Positions 19,769 through 29,465 of a DNA stretch of 64,000 nt are shown here, one piece after another; within the stretch, counting starts at the first letter, position 1, and each line of letters starts with the position of its first letter. The notes under the pieces were generated by a model. It was given only the letters and a program-made list of their open reading frames with translations. It made no database searches and was not told where the DNA came from. A program made the translations under genes and the position numbers. Source of the stretch: a bacterium (GTDB taxonomy: Bacteria > Pseudomonadota > Alphaproteobacteria > Caulobacterales > Hyphomonadaceae); the NCBI GenBank assembly GCA_016125045.1, contig WGML01000006.1, forward strand, positions 248,001 to 312,000. The letters are read 5' to 3'.

Positions 19769-20895
19769 GACTGCTCCAGAATCTTTTTCTTGGCTTCAGG
19801 GCGGATCGGGGTCTCGACCCGCAGCGCCACCTTTTGACCGATTCTCCCGATCTGCCCTTCGGTAAGGGGGATATCGCCGCACATCAGCCGCGCCCGCGAC
19901 TGGGGCGTTGCGTTCATCAAGAGGGTTTCACCCACCTGCAGGCTCAAGAGCCGGCCGAGGGTCGACTGGAAATCGTCGAGCACCACGCGCAGATTGGCGG
20001 GCGACGACCACAGCTCGGTGGCGAGGTGACCCTCCCAGATATTGTCGCGGCCGAACTTCTCTCCCATGAAGCTCTGCAGCAGCATCTTGCGGATCGGCTC
20101 CAGCGTCGCATAGGGCAGCAAGAGTTCGCAGCGCCCGCCGCGGTCTTCCATGTCGATGCGGAGCTTCACCAGGATCGCGGCGTTCGCCGGCTGTGCAATC
20201 GCCGCAAAACGCGGGTTCGTCTCGATTCGGTCGAGTTCGAAGTCGACGGCGGTCAGCGGGTCGAACGCTTTGCGTGCGTCCGACAGGATCACCTCGACGA
20301 GGCGTGTGACCAGCACCCGTTCGATGGTCGTGTAGGGCCGCCCCTCGACCCGCATCGCAACCGTGCCGCGCCGGCCGCCGAGCAGCACGTCGACGATGGA
20401 ATAGATGAGACTGGAATCGACCGTGAGCAGACCGAAATTGTCGAGCTGCTTGGCGCGGAACACCGCGAGAATCGCCGGCAGCGGGATCGAGTTCAGATAG
20501 TCGCCGAACCGCATGGACTGGATCGCGTCAAGGCTGACCTCGACATTGTCCGAGGTGAAGTTGCGCAGGCTCGTCGTCATCAACCGCACGAGGCGGTCGA
20601 ACACCACTTCGAGCATCGGCAGGCGCTCGTAGGACACCATCGCCGAGTTGATGAGCGCATGAACACCGTTCTTGCGGTCCTCGGCCTCATCGCCGAGGGA
20701 GAAGCCGAGCAGGCTGTCGATCTCATCCTGATTGAGGATGCGTTCGGCGGTCGCCGCCTGGGGCGCGAGGGCGTTGCTTTCGGACTGGGCGAGGTCGGCC
20801 TCCCACTGGGCGGCCATCGCCTCATCGTCCGGCGCATCTCCGCCGGGGACGTTCGCTTCCCAGTCTTCGTCGGATTTCTTGGCGCTCTTAGCCAC
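19765..20895 (-). CDS. fliM: Flagellar motor switch protein FliM
   Basis: 376 residues. The CheY-binding segment ILNQDEIDSLLGF is at residues 53-65, after an acidic N-terminal extension, instead of at the extreme N-terminus. The middle domain (FDRLVRLMTTSLRNFTSDNV, LVTRLVEVILSDARKAF) and the C-terminal SpoA domain (LMNATPQSRARLMCGDIPL) are present. FliM forms the C-ring and sets rotation direction. It lies 9 nt downstream of fliL. Confidence 0.97.
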   Translation of the reverse strand: MAKSAKKSDEDWEANVPGGDAPDDEAMAAQWEADLAQSESNALAPQAATAERILNQDEIDSLLGFSLGDEAEDRKNGVHALINSAMVSYERLPMLEVVFDRLVRLMTTSLRNFTSDNVEVSLDAIQSMRFGDYLNSIPLPAILAVFRAKQLDNFGLLTVDSSLIYSIVDVLLGGRRGTVAMRVEGRPYTTIERVLVTRLVEVILSDARKAFDPLTAVDFELDRIETNPRFAAIAQPANAAILVKLRIDMEDRGGRCELLLPYATLEPIRKMLLQSFMGEKFGRDNIWEGHLATELWSSPANLRVVLDDFQSTLGRLLSLQVGETLLMNATPQSRARLMCGDIPLTEGQIGRIGQKVALRVETPIRPEAKKKILEQS

Positions 20896-20904
20896 GACGG
20901 GACC

Positions 20905-21582
20905 TCATTGCACCAGAAGCTCTTCGATCAGCACGGCGTCGACGCTCGCCGGAGCGACGGCGAGATTGACCCGTCGCAACAGCTCGATGCGAAGGCGGTG
21001 GCTGCCGGCCGAACCGTTGAGATCATCGACGCGCAACTCGCGCAGGAATCCCTGGAACTGGTCGGACACCCTCGGCATGATCCCGGGCAGCGTCGCGAAC
21101 GCAGCGGGGTCGCGCGCTTCGAGCACCAGCTTCAGCTTGAGAAACAGCGGACGGCCGCCGTCGCTGGATGAGAGATTCACCAGAAGGTTCGGCATCTCGT
21201 AATAAGACGGCGCGCCGTCCTCGCCGACGCGCAGCGTGCCGACCTCTTCAGGGTCACCGCCGGCTGCGGCGCCATGACTGTCCTTGCCGGCGTCCTTCGA
21301 GGCCTTGCCGTGATCATCCTTGGCTTTCGCCTTGTCGCCCTTGGCGGGCTTCTCGCCGTGCGCGTCCGCCGCCTCGCCATGCGACGCGTCGGCGACCTCG
21401 GTCTCGGGCTTGCCTCCCGTGAGCATCATCACCGCCGCCCCGCCGCCGCCGAGCACCAGCACGGCGGGCAGGACGATGAACAGCACCAGCGTCTTGCCGG
21501 ACATCTTCTTCTTGACTGGCGCCTCGCCCTCGGCGGGCGCTTCCGCCTCCGGCTTGGCCGGCTTGTCCTTGGCTTTCGACAT
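20905..21582 (-). CDS. fliL: Flagellar basal body-associated protein FliL
   Basis: 225 residues from the ATG at 21582, chosen because an AAGGG ribosome site lies 8 nt upstream; longer in-frame starts reach 21663. A Lys/Glu/Ala-rich cytoplasmic tail leads to one membrane helix (TLVLFIVLPAVLVLGGGGAAV), a disordered His/Lys/Gly/Ala-rich stretch, and the periplasmic FliL domain (PSYYEMPNLLVNLSSSDGGR to the C-terminal EELLVQ). FliL surrounds the stator. First gene of the fliL-fliM-DUF6468-motE-like-TPR operon. Confidence 0.94.
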   Translation of the reverse strand: MSKAKDKPAKPEAEAPAEGEAPVKKKMSGKTLVLFIVLPAVLVLGGGGAAVMMLTGGKPETEVADASHGEAADAHGEKPAKGDKAKAKDDHGKASKDAGKDSHGAAAGGDPEEVGTLRVGEDGAPSYYEMPNLLVNLSSSDGGRPLFLKLKLVLEARDPAAFATLPGIMPRVSDQFQGFLRELRVDDLNGSAGSHRLRIELLRRVNLAVAPASVDAVLIEELLVQ

Positions 21583-21896
21583 CGCGTTCGCCCTTGTCAT
21601 CCATCGCCTGATCGAACAGGCGCGCAGCCGCTCCCGACACGCGGGAATCAGGTGCGCACCCATTGGTCGTCCATCTCTGGTTAAGGATTGGTGGAGATCG
21701 GCAGGAATTGCCGACCGCCCTCCTGCGGACGAAGGCGCAAGCGAGGTGCACGACCGCGACGGCGCCGCAACCCTGCGTTAACCCCGCGGCCCGACTATCC
21801 GCCTGTTCGATGGTCGGCGCAGAAGCTCGCCGACGAGACACCCGCCAGGCCGCGCCGCCGACGAAGTTCGCACCGCGCCCGCCGCCGGACGCCCCG

Positions 21897-22625
21897 ATGG
21901 ACAATTCCCTCGTGGTCGGGCTTTCGCTGCAGCAGGTGCTGCGTCAGCGGATGGACCTGACCGCCAACAACCTAGCGAACATGACGACCGCCGGTTTCAA
22001 GACCGAGCGGCTGGTGATGCGCGAACTCAGCGAAGCGCCGGCGGAGGCCAATGATCTGCCGGGCGAGATCGCCTTCGTCGACGCCTGGACGCTCCAGCGC
22101 GATTTTTCGAACGGCCCGCTCGAGCGCACCGGCAATCCGCTCGACGTCGCCATCGACGGGGAAGGCTTCTTTTCGGTCCAGACGCCGCAGGGCGTCGCCT
22201 ATACACGCGACGGGCGGTTTTCGATCGACGCCAGCGGCCAGTTGGTCACCCGTTCGGGGCATCCAGTGCTTGGCGGCGGCCCGATCACGCTAAATCCAGC
22301 AGGCGGCGACATCGGCGTCTCCGCCGACGGCACAGTGACGCAAGCCGGAGCCGTGGTGGGAAAGCTGGACGTGACCGCCTTCGATACGCCGCAGCGGCTG
22401 GAGCAACTGGGGGACAATCTCTGGCGCGCCAACGCCGAGACCCCGCGGGCGCCCGTGATGTTCCGGGTGGCGGCTGGGTTTGTCGAGAACTCCAACGTCA
22501 ACGCGGTGTCGGAAATGACCCAGATGATCGAGATCAGCCGGGCCTATCAGTCCGTCAGCCAGATGGTGAGCCAGGCGGACGAACTGCGGGCGCGGGCGAT
22601 CGACCGGCTCGGGAAGATGAGCTGA
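21897..22625 (+). CDS. flgF: Flagellar basal-body rod protein FlgF
   Basis: 242 residues from the ATG at 21897; the open frame continues upstream but the conserved sequence begins at MDNSLVVGLSLQQVL. Rod signature DLTANNLANMTTAGFKTERL, central NPLDVAIDGEGFFSVQTPQG, and C-terminus NVNAVSEMTQMIEISRAYQS are intact. It is a proximal rod component. First gene of a plus-strand flgF-flgG-flgA-flgH operon, divergent from fliL. Confidence 0.95.
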   Translation: MDNSLVVGLSLQQVLRQRMDLTANNLANMTTAGFKTERLVMRELSEAPAEANDLPGEIAFVDAWTLQRDFSNGPLERTGNPLDVAIDGEGFFSVQTPQGVAYTRDGRFSIDASGQLVTRSGHPVLGGGPITLNPAGGDIGVSADGTVTQAGAVVGKLDVTAFDTPQRLEQLGDNLWRANAETPRAPVMFRVAAGFVENSNVNAVSEMTQMIEISRAYQSVSQMVSQADELRARAIDRLGKMS

Positions 22626-22692
22626 TGAGCACGTCCAGCCTCGCCACGCCACGACACATCCCGCCCGTCAATTCCAGGAAGGAGCGCCAGCC

Positions 22693-23475
22693 ATGCGCGC
22701 ACTGAACACCGCCGCAACGGGCATGCAGGCCCAGCAGCTCAATGTCGAAGTGATCGCGCACAACATCGCGAACATGAACACGACCGGCTACAAACGCCAG
22801 CGCGCCGAGTTTCAGGATCTGCTCTACCAGACCGTAGAGCGCATGGGCGCGACCTCCTCCGACGCCGGCACGATCGTGCCGACCGGGGTGCAGGTGGGCG
22901 TCGGGGTGAAGGCGGGATCGATCTACCGCGTCACCGAACAGGGCGGCATCACCCAGACCAACAACCGCTATGACCTCGCGCTGCAGGGCGAGGGATATTT
23001 CGTGGTGCAGCTGCCCGACGGCCGCGACGCCTACACGCGGGCAGGCAATTTCTCGATCAGCGCCGACGGCCAGATCGTCACGGAGGACGGCTTCGTCGTT
23101 GCGCCCGGCATATCGGTTCCGACCGATGCAACGGACATCACGATCAACCGACAGGGTGTGGTCCAGGCGCTGCAGCCGGACGGCACGTTCCAGGATGTCG
23201 GCGCGATCGATCTGGCGCGGTTCGTCAATCCGCCCGGTCTCGACGCCATCGGAGACAACCTGTTCCTTGAGACGCCCGCCTCCGGCCCCGCCAATCGCGG
23301 ACTCGCCGGCGTCGAAGGTTTCGGATTCATTCAGCAGGGGTTTTTGGAAACCTCCAACGTCAACGCCGTGACCGAGATATCGGCGCTCATTTCGGCCCAG
23401 CGCGCCTATGAGATGAACTCCAAGGTCATCACGACCACGGATGAAATGCTCCGTTCGGCGAGCAATCTGCGATGA
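22693..23475 (+). CDS. flgG: Flagellar distal rod protein FlgG
   Basis: 260 residues. MRALNTAATGMQAQQLNVEV, NIANMNTTGYKRQRAEFQDL and the C-terminal NVNAVTEISALISAQRAYEM are the FlgG hallmarks. A strong AGGAAGGAG ribosome site precedes the start. It builds the distal rod through the periplasm. Its stop overlaps the flgA start by 4 nt. Confidence 0.97.
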   Translation: MRALNTAATGMQAQQLNVEVIAHNIANMNTTGYKRQRAEFQDLLYQTVERMGATSSDAGTIVPTGVQVGVGVKAGSIYRVTEQGGITQTNNRYDLALQGEGYFVVQLPDGRDAYTRAGNFSISADGQIVTEDGFVVAPGISVPTDATDITINRQGVVQALQPDGTFQDVGAIDLARFVNPPGLDAIGDNLFLETPASGPANRGLAGVEGFGFIQQGFLETSNVNAVTEISALISAQRAYEMNSKVITTTDEMLRSASNLR

Positions 23476-24287
23476 GGCGCGCGCGGCGTCTCATGCGCCG
23501 GGCGATCGCGGCCTGCGCGGCGATCTGGCTGGCGGGCGCGGCGCCGGCGGCGTTCGGTCAGGTGCGCGTGACCGGCGACTGGGTGGCGCTGAAGGACGTC
23601 GCGCCGGTGTCAGGCCCGGGAGGCGACGTGCTCATCGCGCCCGCCCCGCCGCCCGGCGAAACCCTAGCCCTCGATCCCGTCTTCCTGGTGGCGGTCGCGC
23701 GCAAGGCCGGGGTGGTGATCGCCCTGCCGATGGACGAGCCGGTTTGGGTGCGCCGCGATCCCGTGCGCACCGCAGCGACCCCGCCCGCCCCGCCGCAAGC
23801 GCGCGCTGCGCCTCAGGCGGTGAGCGTCCGTCAGGCCCCGCGCGCCGAGATCGCACCCGCCGCGACCGGTTCGGCGAACGCCCTCGCGGCGGGCGAAATC
23901 CTGGTTCTCGCCCACGATGTGTCGCGCGGTGAGCGGATCACCGCCGACGCTCTCGAATGGATCACGCCCCCCGAGGGTTTCCGTATGCAACGCAACGCGC
24001 TCACGTCCGTGGAGGACATTGTCGGGCAGGAAGCCCGCCGCTCCCTGCGGGCCGGCTCCACCCTCCTCGCCAACGACATCAAGGCGCCCGACGTGGTCCG
24101 CAAGGGCGAACCGGTGAAGCTGGTCTATGCGGCGTCCGGTCTGCTTCTGACCGTCGACGCCGTGGCCCAGGCGAGCGCCGCCATGGGCGAGCCCGTCCGC
24201 GTCTTCAATCAACAATCGAAACGCGCGGTTGACGCGATCGCGAGCGGCGAAGCGACCGCGAGCGTGACGCCGCGAACAACACATTGA
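23472..24287 (+). CDS. flgA: Flagellar P-ring assembly chaperone FlgA
   Basis: 271 residues: basic signal peptide (RRAIAACAAIWLAGAAPAAF), an N-terminal domain, then the SAF domain from about residue 140 (ILVLAHDVSRGERITADALE, VGQEARRSLRAGSTLLANDI) and a C-terminal beta region ending with EATASVTPR. FlgA helps FlgI assemble the P ring in the periplasm. Coupled by 4-nt overlaps to flgG before it and to the flgH reading frame after it. Confidence 0.93.
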   Translation: MRRARRLMRRAIAACAAIWLAGAAPAAFGQVRVTGDWVALKDVAPVSGPGGDVLIAPAPPPGETLALDPVFLVAVARKAGVVIALPMDEPVWVRRDPVRTAATPPAPPQARAAPQAVSVRQAPRAEIAPAATGSANALAAGEILVLAHDVSRGERITADALEWITPPEGFRMQRNALTSVEDIVGQEARRSLRAGSTLLANDIKAPDVVRKGEPVKLVYAASGLLLTVDAVAQASAAMGEPVRVFNQQSKRAVDAIASGEATASVTPRTTH

Positions 24288-24340
24288 ACCGATCCGGCCC
24301 CCTTTCATCCCTTCGGCGCATACCGCCCGCGGAGACCGAC

Positions 24341-25105
24341 ATGACCCTGAAAGACACCTCGACGCCCGCTTCCGCTCGTCTCTGCGCCGCGGCCGCGCTG
24401 TCGGCCGTGCTCGCGGGAGGCTGCGCGGGTGGGGTATCGAGCCTCGCGGCCGCGCCCGAACTGACGCCGATCCAGAACCCGGCGGCGGCGTCCGGCGACC
24501 AGCGCGTCTCCATGCCGCTTCCCGCGCCTCGCGCCGAGCCCGCAAGCCCCAACTCGCTCTGGCGGTCGGGCGCGCGCTCGTTCTTCGACGACCAGCGGGC
24601 GACCCAAATCGGAGATATTCTCACGGTCAATATCGAAATCGCGGATTCCGCCCAGGTGAACAACTCGACCCAGCGCGCGCGCAATGGCTCGGAAACCGGC
24701 GGTGTGTCGGCCTTCCTCGGGCTGAATGACAAGCTGAACGGCGTGCTTCCTGGAACCCCGGGCCTCGACCCCGCCGTGTCGTTCAACTCGACCTCCTCGG
24801 CGAGCGGTTCGGGGTCGGTGAACCGGGCCGAAACGGTGCGGATGAAAGTCGCCGCCGTGATCACCGACCGGCTGCCCAATGGCAATCTCGTCATCGGCGG
24901 CAGTCAGGAAGTGCGCATCAACGCCGAACTGCGCGAACTCTTCGTCACCGGCGTGATCCGTCCGCAGGACATTGGGGCCGACAACACCATTCCCTACTCG
25001 AAGATCGCCGAGGCGCGGATCAGCTATGGCGGCCGCGGCGACATATCGAGCGCCCAGCGCGCGCGCTACGGCCAACGGGTCTATGACAAGGTGTCGCCCT
25101 TCTAG
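24341..25105 (+). CDS. flgH: Flagellar L-ring lipoprotein FlgH
   Basis: 254 residues from the ATG at 24341, preceded by GCGGAGACC. The frame is open back to 24284, but only the later start places a normal lipoprotein signal (lipobox LAGGC) at the N-terminus. The L-ring signature GDILTVNIEIADSAQVNNST and the C-terminus GVIRPQDIGADNTIPYSKIA with VYDKVSPF are present. It forms the outer-membrane ring. The operon ends here, converging with def. Confidence 0.95.
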   Translation: MTLKDTSTPASARLCAAAALSAVLAGGCAGGVSSLAAAPELTPIQNPAAASGDQRVSMPLPAPRAEPASPNSLWRSGARSFFDDQRATQIGDILTVNIEIADSAQVNNSTQRARNGSETGGVSAFLGLNDKLNGVLPGTPGLDPAVSFNSTSSASGSGSVNRAETVRMKVAAVITDRLPNGNLVIGGSQEVRINAELRELFVTGVIRPQDIGADNTIPYSKIAEARISYGGRGDISSAQRARYGQRVYDKVSPF

Positions 25106-25152
25106 GGGGCGCGCCCGGTCCCGCGATGTCTCGAAACCATTCCTGATTCAGG

Positions 25153-25671
25153 TCAGGCGTTCGCGGCGAGACGCTTCGCCTTCTTCACCTTGTCGATCGC
25201 ATAGTTGCGCTTCAGCCGCGACAGATGGTCGATGAACAACACGCCCTCTAGATGGTCCATCTCGTGCTGGATGCAGACCGCGTAGAGCCCCTCGGCCCAT
25301 TCCTCGACGGGTTCGCCGGAATAGTTGAGATAGCGCAGCCGGACCCGGCTCGGCCGCTCCACCGTCTCGTAGAAGTCCGGCACGGACAGGCAGCCCTCCT
25401 CATAGGGCTGGGTCTCCTCGATGCGTTCGAGAATTTCCGGATTCACGAAGAAGCGCGGCGCCTTCGGCTCGTCCTCGCGCGCAAGATCCATCACGATGAT
25501 GCGCAGCGGCACCCCCACCTGCACCGCCGCAAGGCCGATGCCGGGCGCATCGTACATCGTCTCCAGCATGTCATCCATCAGCGCACGGGTCTCGTCCGTC
25601 ACCTCGGCGACGGGCTTTGACACCTGTTTGAGGACCGGGTCTGGGACAGTGAGGATGCGTCGGATGGCCAT
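25153..25671 (-). CDS. def: Peptide deformylase
   Basis: 172 residues. All three deformylase motifs are present: [15 protein letters not shown] and QHEMDHLEG, giving the Cys and two His metal ligands and the catalytic Glu. It removes the formyl group from new proteins in the cytoplasm. The usual neighbour fmt is absent; rmuC lies upstream on the same strand and flgH converges from the other side. Confidence 0.97.
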   Translation of the reverse strand: MAIRRILTVPDPVLKQVSKPVAEVTDETRALMDDMLETMYDAPGIGLAAVQVGVPLRIIVMDLAREDEPKAPRFFVNPEILERIEETQPYEEGCLSVPDFYETVERPSRVRLRYLNYSGEPVEEWAEGLYAVCIQHEMDHLEGVLFIDHLSRLKRNYAIDKVKKAKRLAANA

Positions 25672-25712
25672 TTCGAAGAGCTATGAAGCGCGCCCGCGCC
25701 CGTCAAGTCCAC

Positions 25713-27131
25713 TCAACCGGCGCGGCGTTTGCCGGCCGGCGCCGCGGGACCGTCACCCCCGGCGGCGCGTTCCGCCTGCGGTTCGATGAGCATCGGCTGG
25801 TGCGGCAGCAGGTCGAGCCGCTTCGGTTCCGGGATGATCTTGCTTGGATCGGCGAAGGACAATTCCTCGAACTTGCGCGCCGCCGGCAAGACGCGCCGCT
25901 CAAGCGACCCCATCATGTCGTTGTAGGACTTCACCGCCTTGCCGAGATTGCCGCCGACATTCTCCATGTGCTCGCTCATCTTGTGGAGCCGGTCATAGAG
26001 TTCGCGGCCGAGGCGGGCGGCCTGTTCGGCGTTCTTCGCCATCTGCTCCTGCCGCCAGCCATAGGAGACCGCCTTGGCGAGCGCGATCAGCGTCGACGGG
26101 GTGACGATGATGACATTGCTGCGTGAGGCGTAGTCGAAAATCTCCCGGTCGTGTTCCAGCACCGCGGCGTAGAAATTCTCGCCTGGAATGAACATCGCCA
26201 CGAAATCGACCCGCCCGTCGAACTCCTTCCAATAGTCCTTGCCGGACAGCGCCCGGACATGCTCCCTCACGCGCCTCGCGTGGGCGACCAGCCGCTCGCG
26301 CTGGCGCACCGGGTCCGCCTCATTCGAGGCGGCGAGATAGTCATCGAGCGACACCTTGGAATCGATCACCAGCTCCCGACCGCCCGGCATGCGCACGATC
26401 ACGTCCGGCCGCTGGCGGCCCTTCTCCGTGTCGGAGGAGGACTGCTCGACAAAATCCGCATAGGGCGACAGGCCCGACATCTCGAGCACGTTGCGGAGCG
26501 TCTCCTCCCCCCACCGGCCGCCATGGCGCGGCGCCGCGAGCGCGGAGGCGAGCTTGCCGGTGACAGACTGGGTTTCAGACATGGCGACGCCGAGGCCGCG
26601 GATCTGTTCATCGAGCTTCGCGCGGTCCTCGGTGCGTTCCTTCTCGATCGTCGCGACCTTCTCCCGGAACTGGCCGAACGTCTCCTGGATCGGCTTCAAC
26701 AGCGCCCCCAACTCGCCCTGCGCGCCCTCCTTGTGCTTCTTGAAGGTTTCATCCGCGACCTGGAGGAATTGCGCCTGCGAGCGGCGCAGCGCGTCATCGG
26801 CGAGCGCCTGGAAGCGGGTCTCCACGTCCTTCTGCAGCGCCAGCATCGTCTCACGTTCACGCTGATGCGCCTCCATGCGTTCATTGGCTGCGGCGAGGCG
26901 GCGTTCGGCGTCATCGAGCCGGACCCGCAGTCCGTCCCGTTCCGCGGTGATTTCGCCGCGCTGTTCGCGCGCCTCACGGGCGTCCCGCTCCCGCTCCTCG
27001 CGCTCCCGGCCGAGTTCCGCCGTCAAGGCCGCCGTGCGCGCGCCGACTGAAAGATGCAGCCACAGCGCGACCCCGCAGGCGAGGACAAGGAGGCCGCCAA
27101 GCACCAGCGCAAGAGAGTCGATCTGGATCAT
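25713..27131 (-). CDS. rmuC: DNA recombination protein RmuC
   Basis: 472 residues starting at MIQIDSLALVLGGLLVL (ATG at 27131); the open frame extends further upstream but without conserved sequence. One N-terminal membrane helix, a long coiled coil (about 30-200), then the RmuC nuclease-like domain with GRWGEETLRNVLEMSGL, DVIVRMPGGRELVIDSKVSL and EFDGRVDFVAMFIPGENFYA. RmuC limits inversions at short repeats. It lies about 40 nt upstream of def. Confidence 0.95.
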   Translation of the reverse strand: MIQIDSLALVLGGLLVLACGVALWLHLSVGARTAALTAELGREREERERDAREAREQRGEITAERDGLRVRLDDAERRLAAANERMEAHQRERETMLALQKDVETRFQALADDALRRSQAQFLQVADETFKKHKEGAQGELGALLKPIQETFGQFREKVATIEKERTEDRAKLDEQIRGLGVAMSETQSVTGKLASALAAPRHGGRWGEETLRNVLEMSGLSPYADFVEQSSSDTEKGRQRPDVIVRMPGGRELVIDSKVSLDDYLAASNEADPVRQRERLVAHARRVREHVRALSGKDYWKEFDGRVDFVAMFIPGENFYAAVLEHDREIFDYASRSNVIIVTPSTLIALAKAVSYGWRQEQMAKNAEQAARLGRELYDRLHKMSEHMENVGGNLGKAVKSYNDMMGSLERRVLPAARKFEELSFADPSKIIPEPKRLDLLPHQPMLIEPQAERAAGGDGPAAPAGKRRAG

Positions 27132-27210
27132 TTGGGGAACATACGTTCTTTCTTTGATCCGGACAACCGGACCTTTCGCGTGCAGCCTGCCGCGATTCCC
27201 CCCTGCCGAC

Positions 27211-27810
27211 CTACCGCCGCGACGCCATGGCCGCGGCGATCGTGCCGTCATCGAGATGGTCGAGCTCTCCGCCCACCGGAACGCCGTGCGCCAGCCGGGT
27301 GACGACCACATCCACCCCCGCCAGCCGGTCGGCGATGTAGTGCACGGTGGTCTGCCCCTCCACCGTCGCGTTGAGGGCGAGGATCACCTCCCTCACCTCG
27401 GGCCGCAGCGCGCGGGCGATGAGCCCGCTGAGGTTGAGATCGTCCGGCCCCACGCCGTCGAGCGCGGACAGGACGCCGCCCAGCACATGATAGCGCCCGC
27501 GAAACACGCCCGAACGCTCCATCGCCCACAGATCGCCAACCTGCTCGACCGCGCAGATCACGGCGTCGTCGCGACCGGCGGCGGTGCAGATCGAACAGGG
27601 ATCGACCGTGTCGAAATTTCCGCACTCACGGCACGCGACCACTTTCTCAGCAGCGTCCGCGAGCGCCGCCGCAAGCGGGGTCAACAGCTGGTCGGGACGT
27701 TTCAACAGATGCAGCGCCGCTCGCCGCGCGGAACGCGGGCCGAGCCCCGGAAGCTTGGCGAGCAGATCGATCAGGCGGAGGATCTCCGGTCCGGCGGAAC
27801 GGTGGGTCAT
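27211..27810 (-). CDS. recR: Recombination mediator protein RecR
   Basis: 199 residues. Helix-hairpin-helix region near [18 protein letters not shown], zinc motif CRECGN-x5-CSIC, and the Toprim domain ([21 protein letters not shown] [36 protein letters not shown]). RecR works with RecO/RecF in RecA loading at gaps. It is not beside dnaX-ybaB, its frequent neighbours. The start overlaps the upstream GGCT-like gene by 4 nt. Confidence 0.97.
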   Translation of the reverse strand: MTHRSAGPEILRLIDLLAKLPGLGPRSARRAALHLLKRPDQLLTPLAAALADAAEKVVACRECGNFDTVDPCSICTAAGRDDAVICAVEQVGDLWAMERSGVFRGRYHVLGGVLSALDGVGPDDLNLSGLIARALRPEVREVILALNATVEGQTTVHYIADRLAGVDVVVTRLAHGVPVGGELDHLDDGTIAAAMASRR

Positions 27811-28379
27811 GTCGTCTCCCGCGCGGGTGGGCGCGTCGCCCTGCCGGCCCCGCGCCTCGCGTCTGCGTCCCGCAAGAAGGCGGCATAATCGCCTGAGTCG
27901 ATGCGCGCGAAACCCTCCACCGGCTGATTGTAGAGATAGACCCAGGCTCGCCGGGCGGCGCCGTCTGCGAGCCGCACCGTGCGCCGCGCACGGACATACT
28001 CCGCCCCGGCAAGGGTGCGGGAGCGTTCGGGCCGCGCATCCTCATAGGCGTCGAGCGCGGTGCGCAGAGCCGGCCAGTCGGTCACGCGCCAGAGGTCGCC
28101 AGCGACATGCTCGTTCCGGCTGCGGCTTGAAACAGCGGCCGGATACCAGTCTACGCGATAGAGCCGCCCCTGCAGCACCCCCTCCCCCGCCCAGTCGGCG
28201 TGAGCCTCGAGGGACGCGCGTGCGGCCCGCGCCTCCCGGGGAAGCGCCGCAGCGGGAGCCGCGCGTCGAAGCGAGCCATAGACGAACAGGTAGGGCCCTT
28301 CGCCGGCGGCGGCCTCCGTTCGGGGGGCGCCGGAGGAGGTCACGTCCGGCGCGAGGGGTTGCGTTCGGGTCTTCGGCAT
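27807..28379 (-). CDS. Gamma-glutamylcyclotransferase-like (AIG2/GGCT fold) protein
   Basis: 190 residues. The fold marker [10 protein letters not shown] at about residues 30-39, [13 protein letters not shown], and the acidic residue in [12 protein letters not shown] that serves as catalytic Glu in GGCT enzymes are visible. Family members cleave gamma-glutamyl amines or peptides; the substrate cannot be told. Overlaps recR by 4 nt and the upstream membrane protein gene by about 40 nt, so it is part of the same transcript. Confidence 0.85.
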   Translation of the reverse strand: MPKTRTQPLAPDVTSSGAPRTEAAAGEGPYLFVYGSLRRAAPAAALPREARAARASLEAHADWAGEGVLQGRLYRVDWYPAAVSSRSRNEHVAGDLWRVTDWPALRTALDAYEDARPERSRTLAGAEYVRARRTVRLADGAARRAWVYLYNQPVEGFARIDSGDYAAFLRDADARRGAGRATRPPARETT

Positions 28380-28837
28380 TCGGCCGCCAGTTCCTCAAAC
28401 CCCCATTTGAGGATGTAGGCGCGCGTGAACCCGGTCGTGAAGAGCCGGTTGAGAAAGAAAGCGAACATCCAGTCGACGTCGCGGCGCGGCACCATCTTGC
28501 GGTGCATCAGACCCACCACGAATTCGAAGAAGTTGAGGTAGTCGATAAACGGCTCCTCGAGATCGCCCGGCAGGCCGCCTTCGAGTAGTTGAGCTTCCAG
28601 TTGAGCGAATTCCGGGGCGTCGGGATTCTCAAGGATAAAGCGAATGCGCTTGTAGCGATCGGACTCGAAGAACATGCGGTAGAAGTCGCGCACCAGCTCC
28701 GTCTGGCGCAGTCGTTCGCCCCGGACATAGCGCCAGAGCCCGAACACGCCGGCGAGCAATGCGCCGATCATGGTGGCCGCCTGCGCGTAGTTGCGGACGA
28801 TTTCCGACGCGAGCAACGGATCCATCGCGTTCATCAT
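28340..28837 (-). CDS. Small membrane-anchored protein of unknown function
   Basis: 165 residues, not recognised. One membrane helix near residues 18-37 (TMIGALLAGVFGLWRYV) is followed by a helical cytoplasmic domain with many aromatic and charged residues (FYRMFFESDRYKRIRFILEN, FIDYLNFFEFVVGLMHRK). The pattern resembles DUF4760-like proteins, but I am not sure. It overlaps the downstream GGCT-like gene by 40 nt in another frame. Confidence 0.7.
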   Translation of the reverse strand: MMNAMDPLLASEIVRNYAQAATMIGALLAGVFGLWRYVRGERLRQTELVRDFYRMFFESDRYKRIRFILENPDAPEFAQLEAQLLEGGLPGDLEEPFIDYLNFFEFVVGLMHRKMVPRRDVDWMFAFFLNRLFTTGFTRAYILKWGFEELAAECRRPERNPSRRT

Positions 28838-28910
28838 GCACCACGTCTCCCGGCGACCGGTGCGAGAGATAGCGCTCGGCGGACGGAGCCGGCAAGCCGG
28901 CGCGCCCCGT

Positions 28911-29327
28911 TCAGTCGTCGCGAATCGTGCGTTCGCGGCGCTCGTGACGTTCCTGCGCCTCGAGGCAGAGCGTGGCCGTCGGGCGGGCGTCGAGGCGCTT
29001 CACGCCGATCGGCTCGCCGGTTTCCTCGCAATAGCCATACTCGCCCTGGTCGATGCGGCGGAGCGCAGCGTCGATCTTGTTGATCAGCTTGCGCTGGCGG
29101 TCGCGGGTGCGCAGTTCCAGCGCCCGGTCCGCCTCGGATGACGCACGATCCACCAGATCAGGAATGGGGGTGGCCGACTCCTGCATCTCCATGATCGTTT
29201 CGCGCGCGCCGTTGAGGATGTCTTCCTTCCAAGCGACCAGCTTGTCGCGGAAATACCGCAGCTGGCGCGGGTTCATGTAAGCCTCACCGTCGGTGGGCTT
29301 GTAGGCGGCCACTTTCGAAGAACTCAT
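28911..29327 (-). CDS. dksA: DksA-type RNA polymerase-binding transcription factor
   Basis: 138 residues from the ATG at 29327. The coiled-coil tip motif DLVDRA is at residues 57-62 and the C-terminal globule contains YGYCEETGEPIGVKRLDARP. Of the four zinc cysteines in Escherichia coli DksA only C100 and C121 remain; the partners are T103 and A124. Such partial loss is seen in other Alphaproteobacteria and suggests a fold that does not need zinc. It modulates transcription initiation with ppGpp. A short hairpin lies about 30 nt upstream in the leader. Confidence 0.94.
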   Translation of the reverse strand: MSSSKVAAYKPTDGEAYMNPRQLRYFRDKLVAWKEDILNGARETIMEMQESATPIPDLVDRASSEADRALELRTRDRQRKLINKIDAALRRIDQGEYGYCEETGEPIGVKRLDARPTATLCLEAQERHERRERTIRDD

Positions 29328-29355
29328 GCACCGAACTCCCTGTCGAGGTATCCCC

Positions 29356-29371
29356 AGACGGCAGGCCGTCT
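29356..29371. repeat. Inverted repeat in the dksA leader
   Basis: AGACGGC and GCCGTCT are separated by 2 nt, about 30 nt before the dksA start. It may form a leader hairpin or an operator; nothing further supports either role. Confidence 0.4.
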
Positions 29372-29441
29372 CCCCGACGCGCGCGCTGTATAGACGACTC
29401 ATTACCGCCCGTCCATCACGGAAGGCTGCAAATTTTGCTGC

Positions 29442-29465
29442 AAAAAACAGGCCCTTAGCAGGGGC
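29442..29465 (-). terminator. Possible weak intrinsic terminator after fliX
   Basis: On the minus strand GCCC-N7-GGGC is followed after CTG by six T (positions 29447-29442). The stem is only 4 bp. A 14-nt palindrome TGCGCTGCAGCGCA (29491-29504) sits immediately after the fliX stop and could add structure. Confidence 0.35.
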
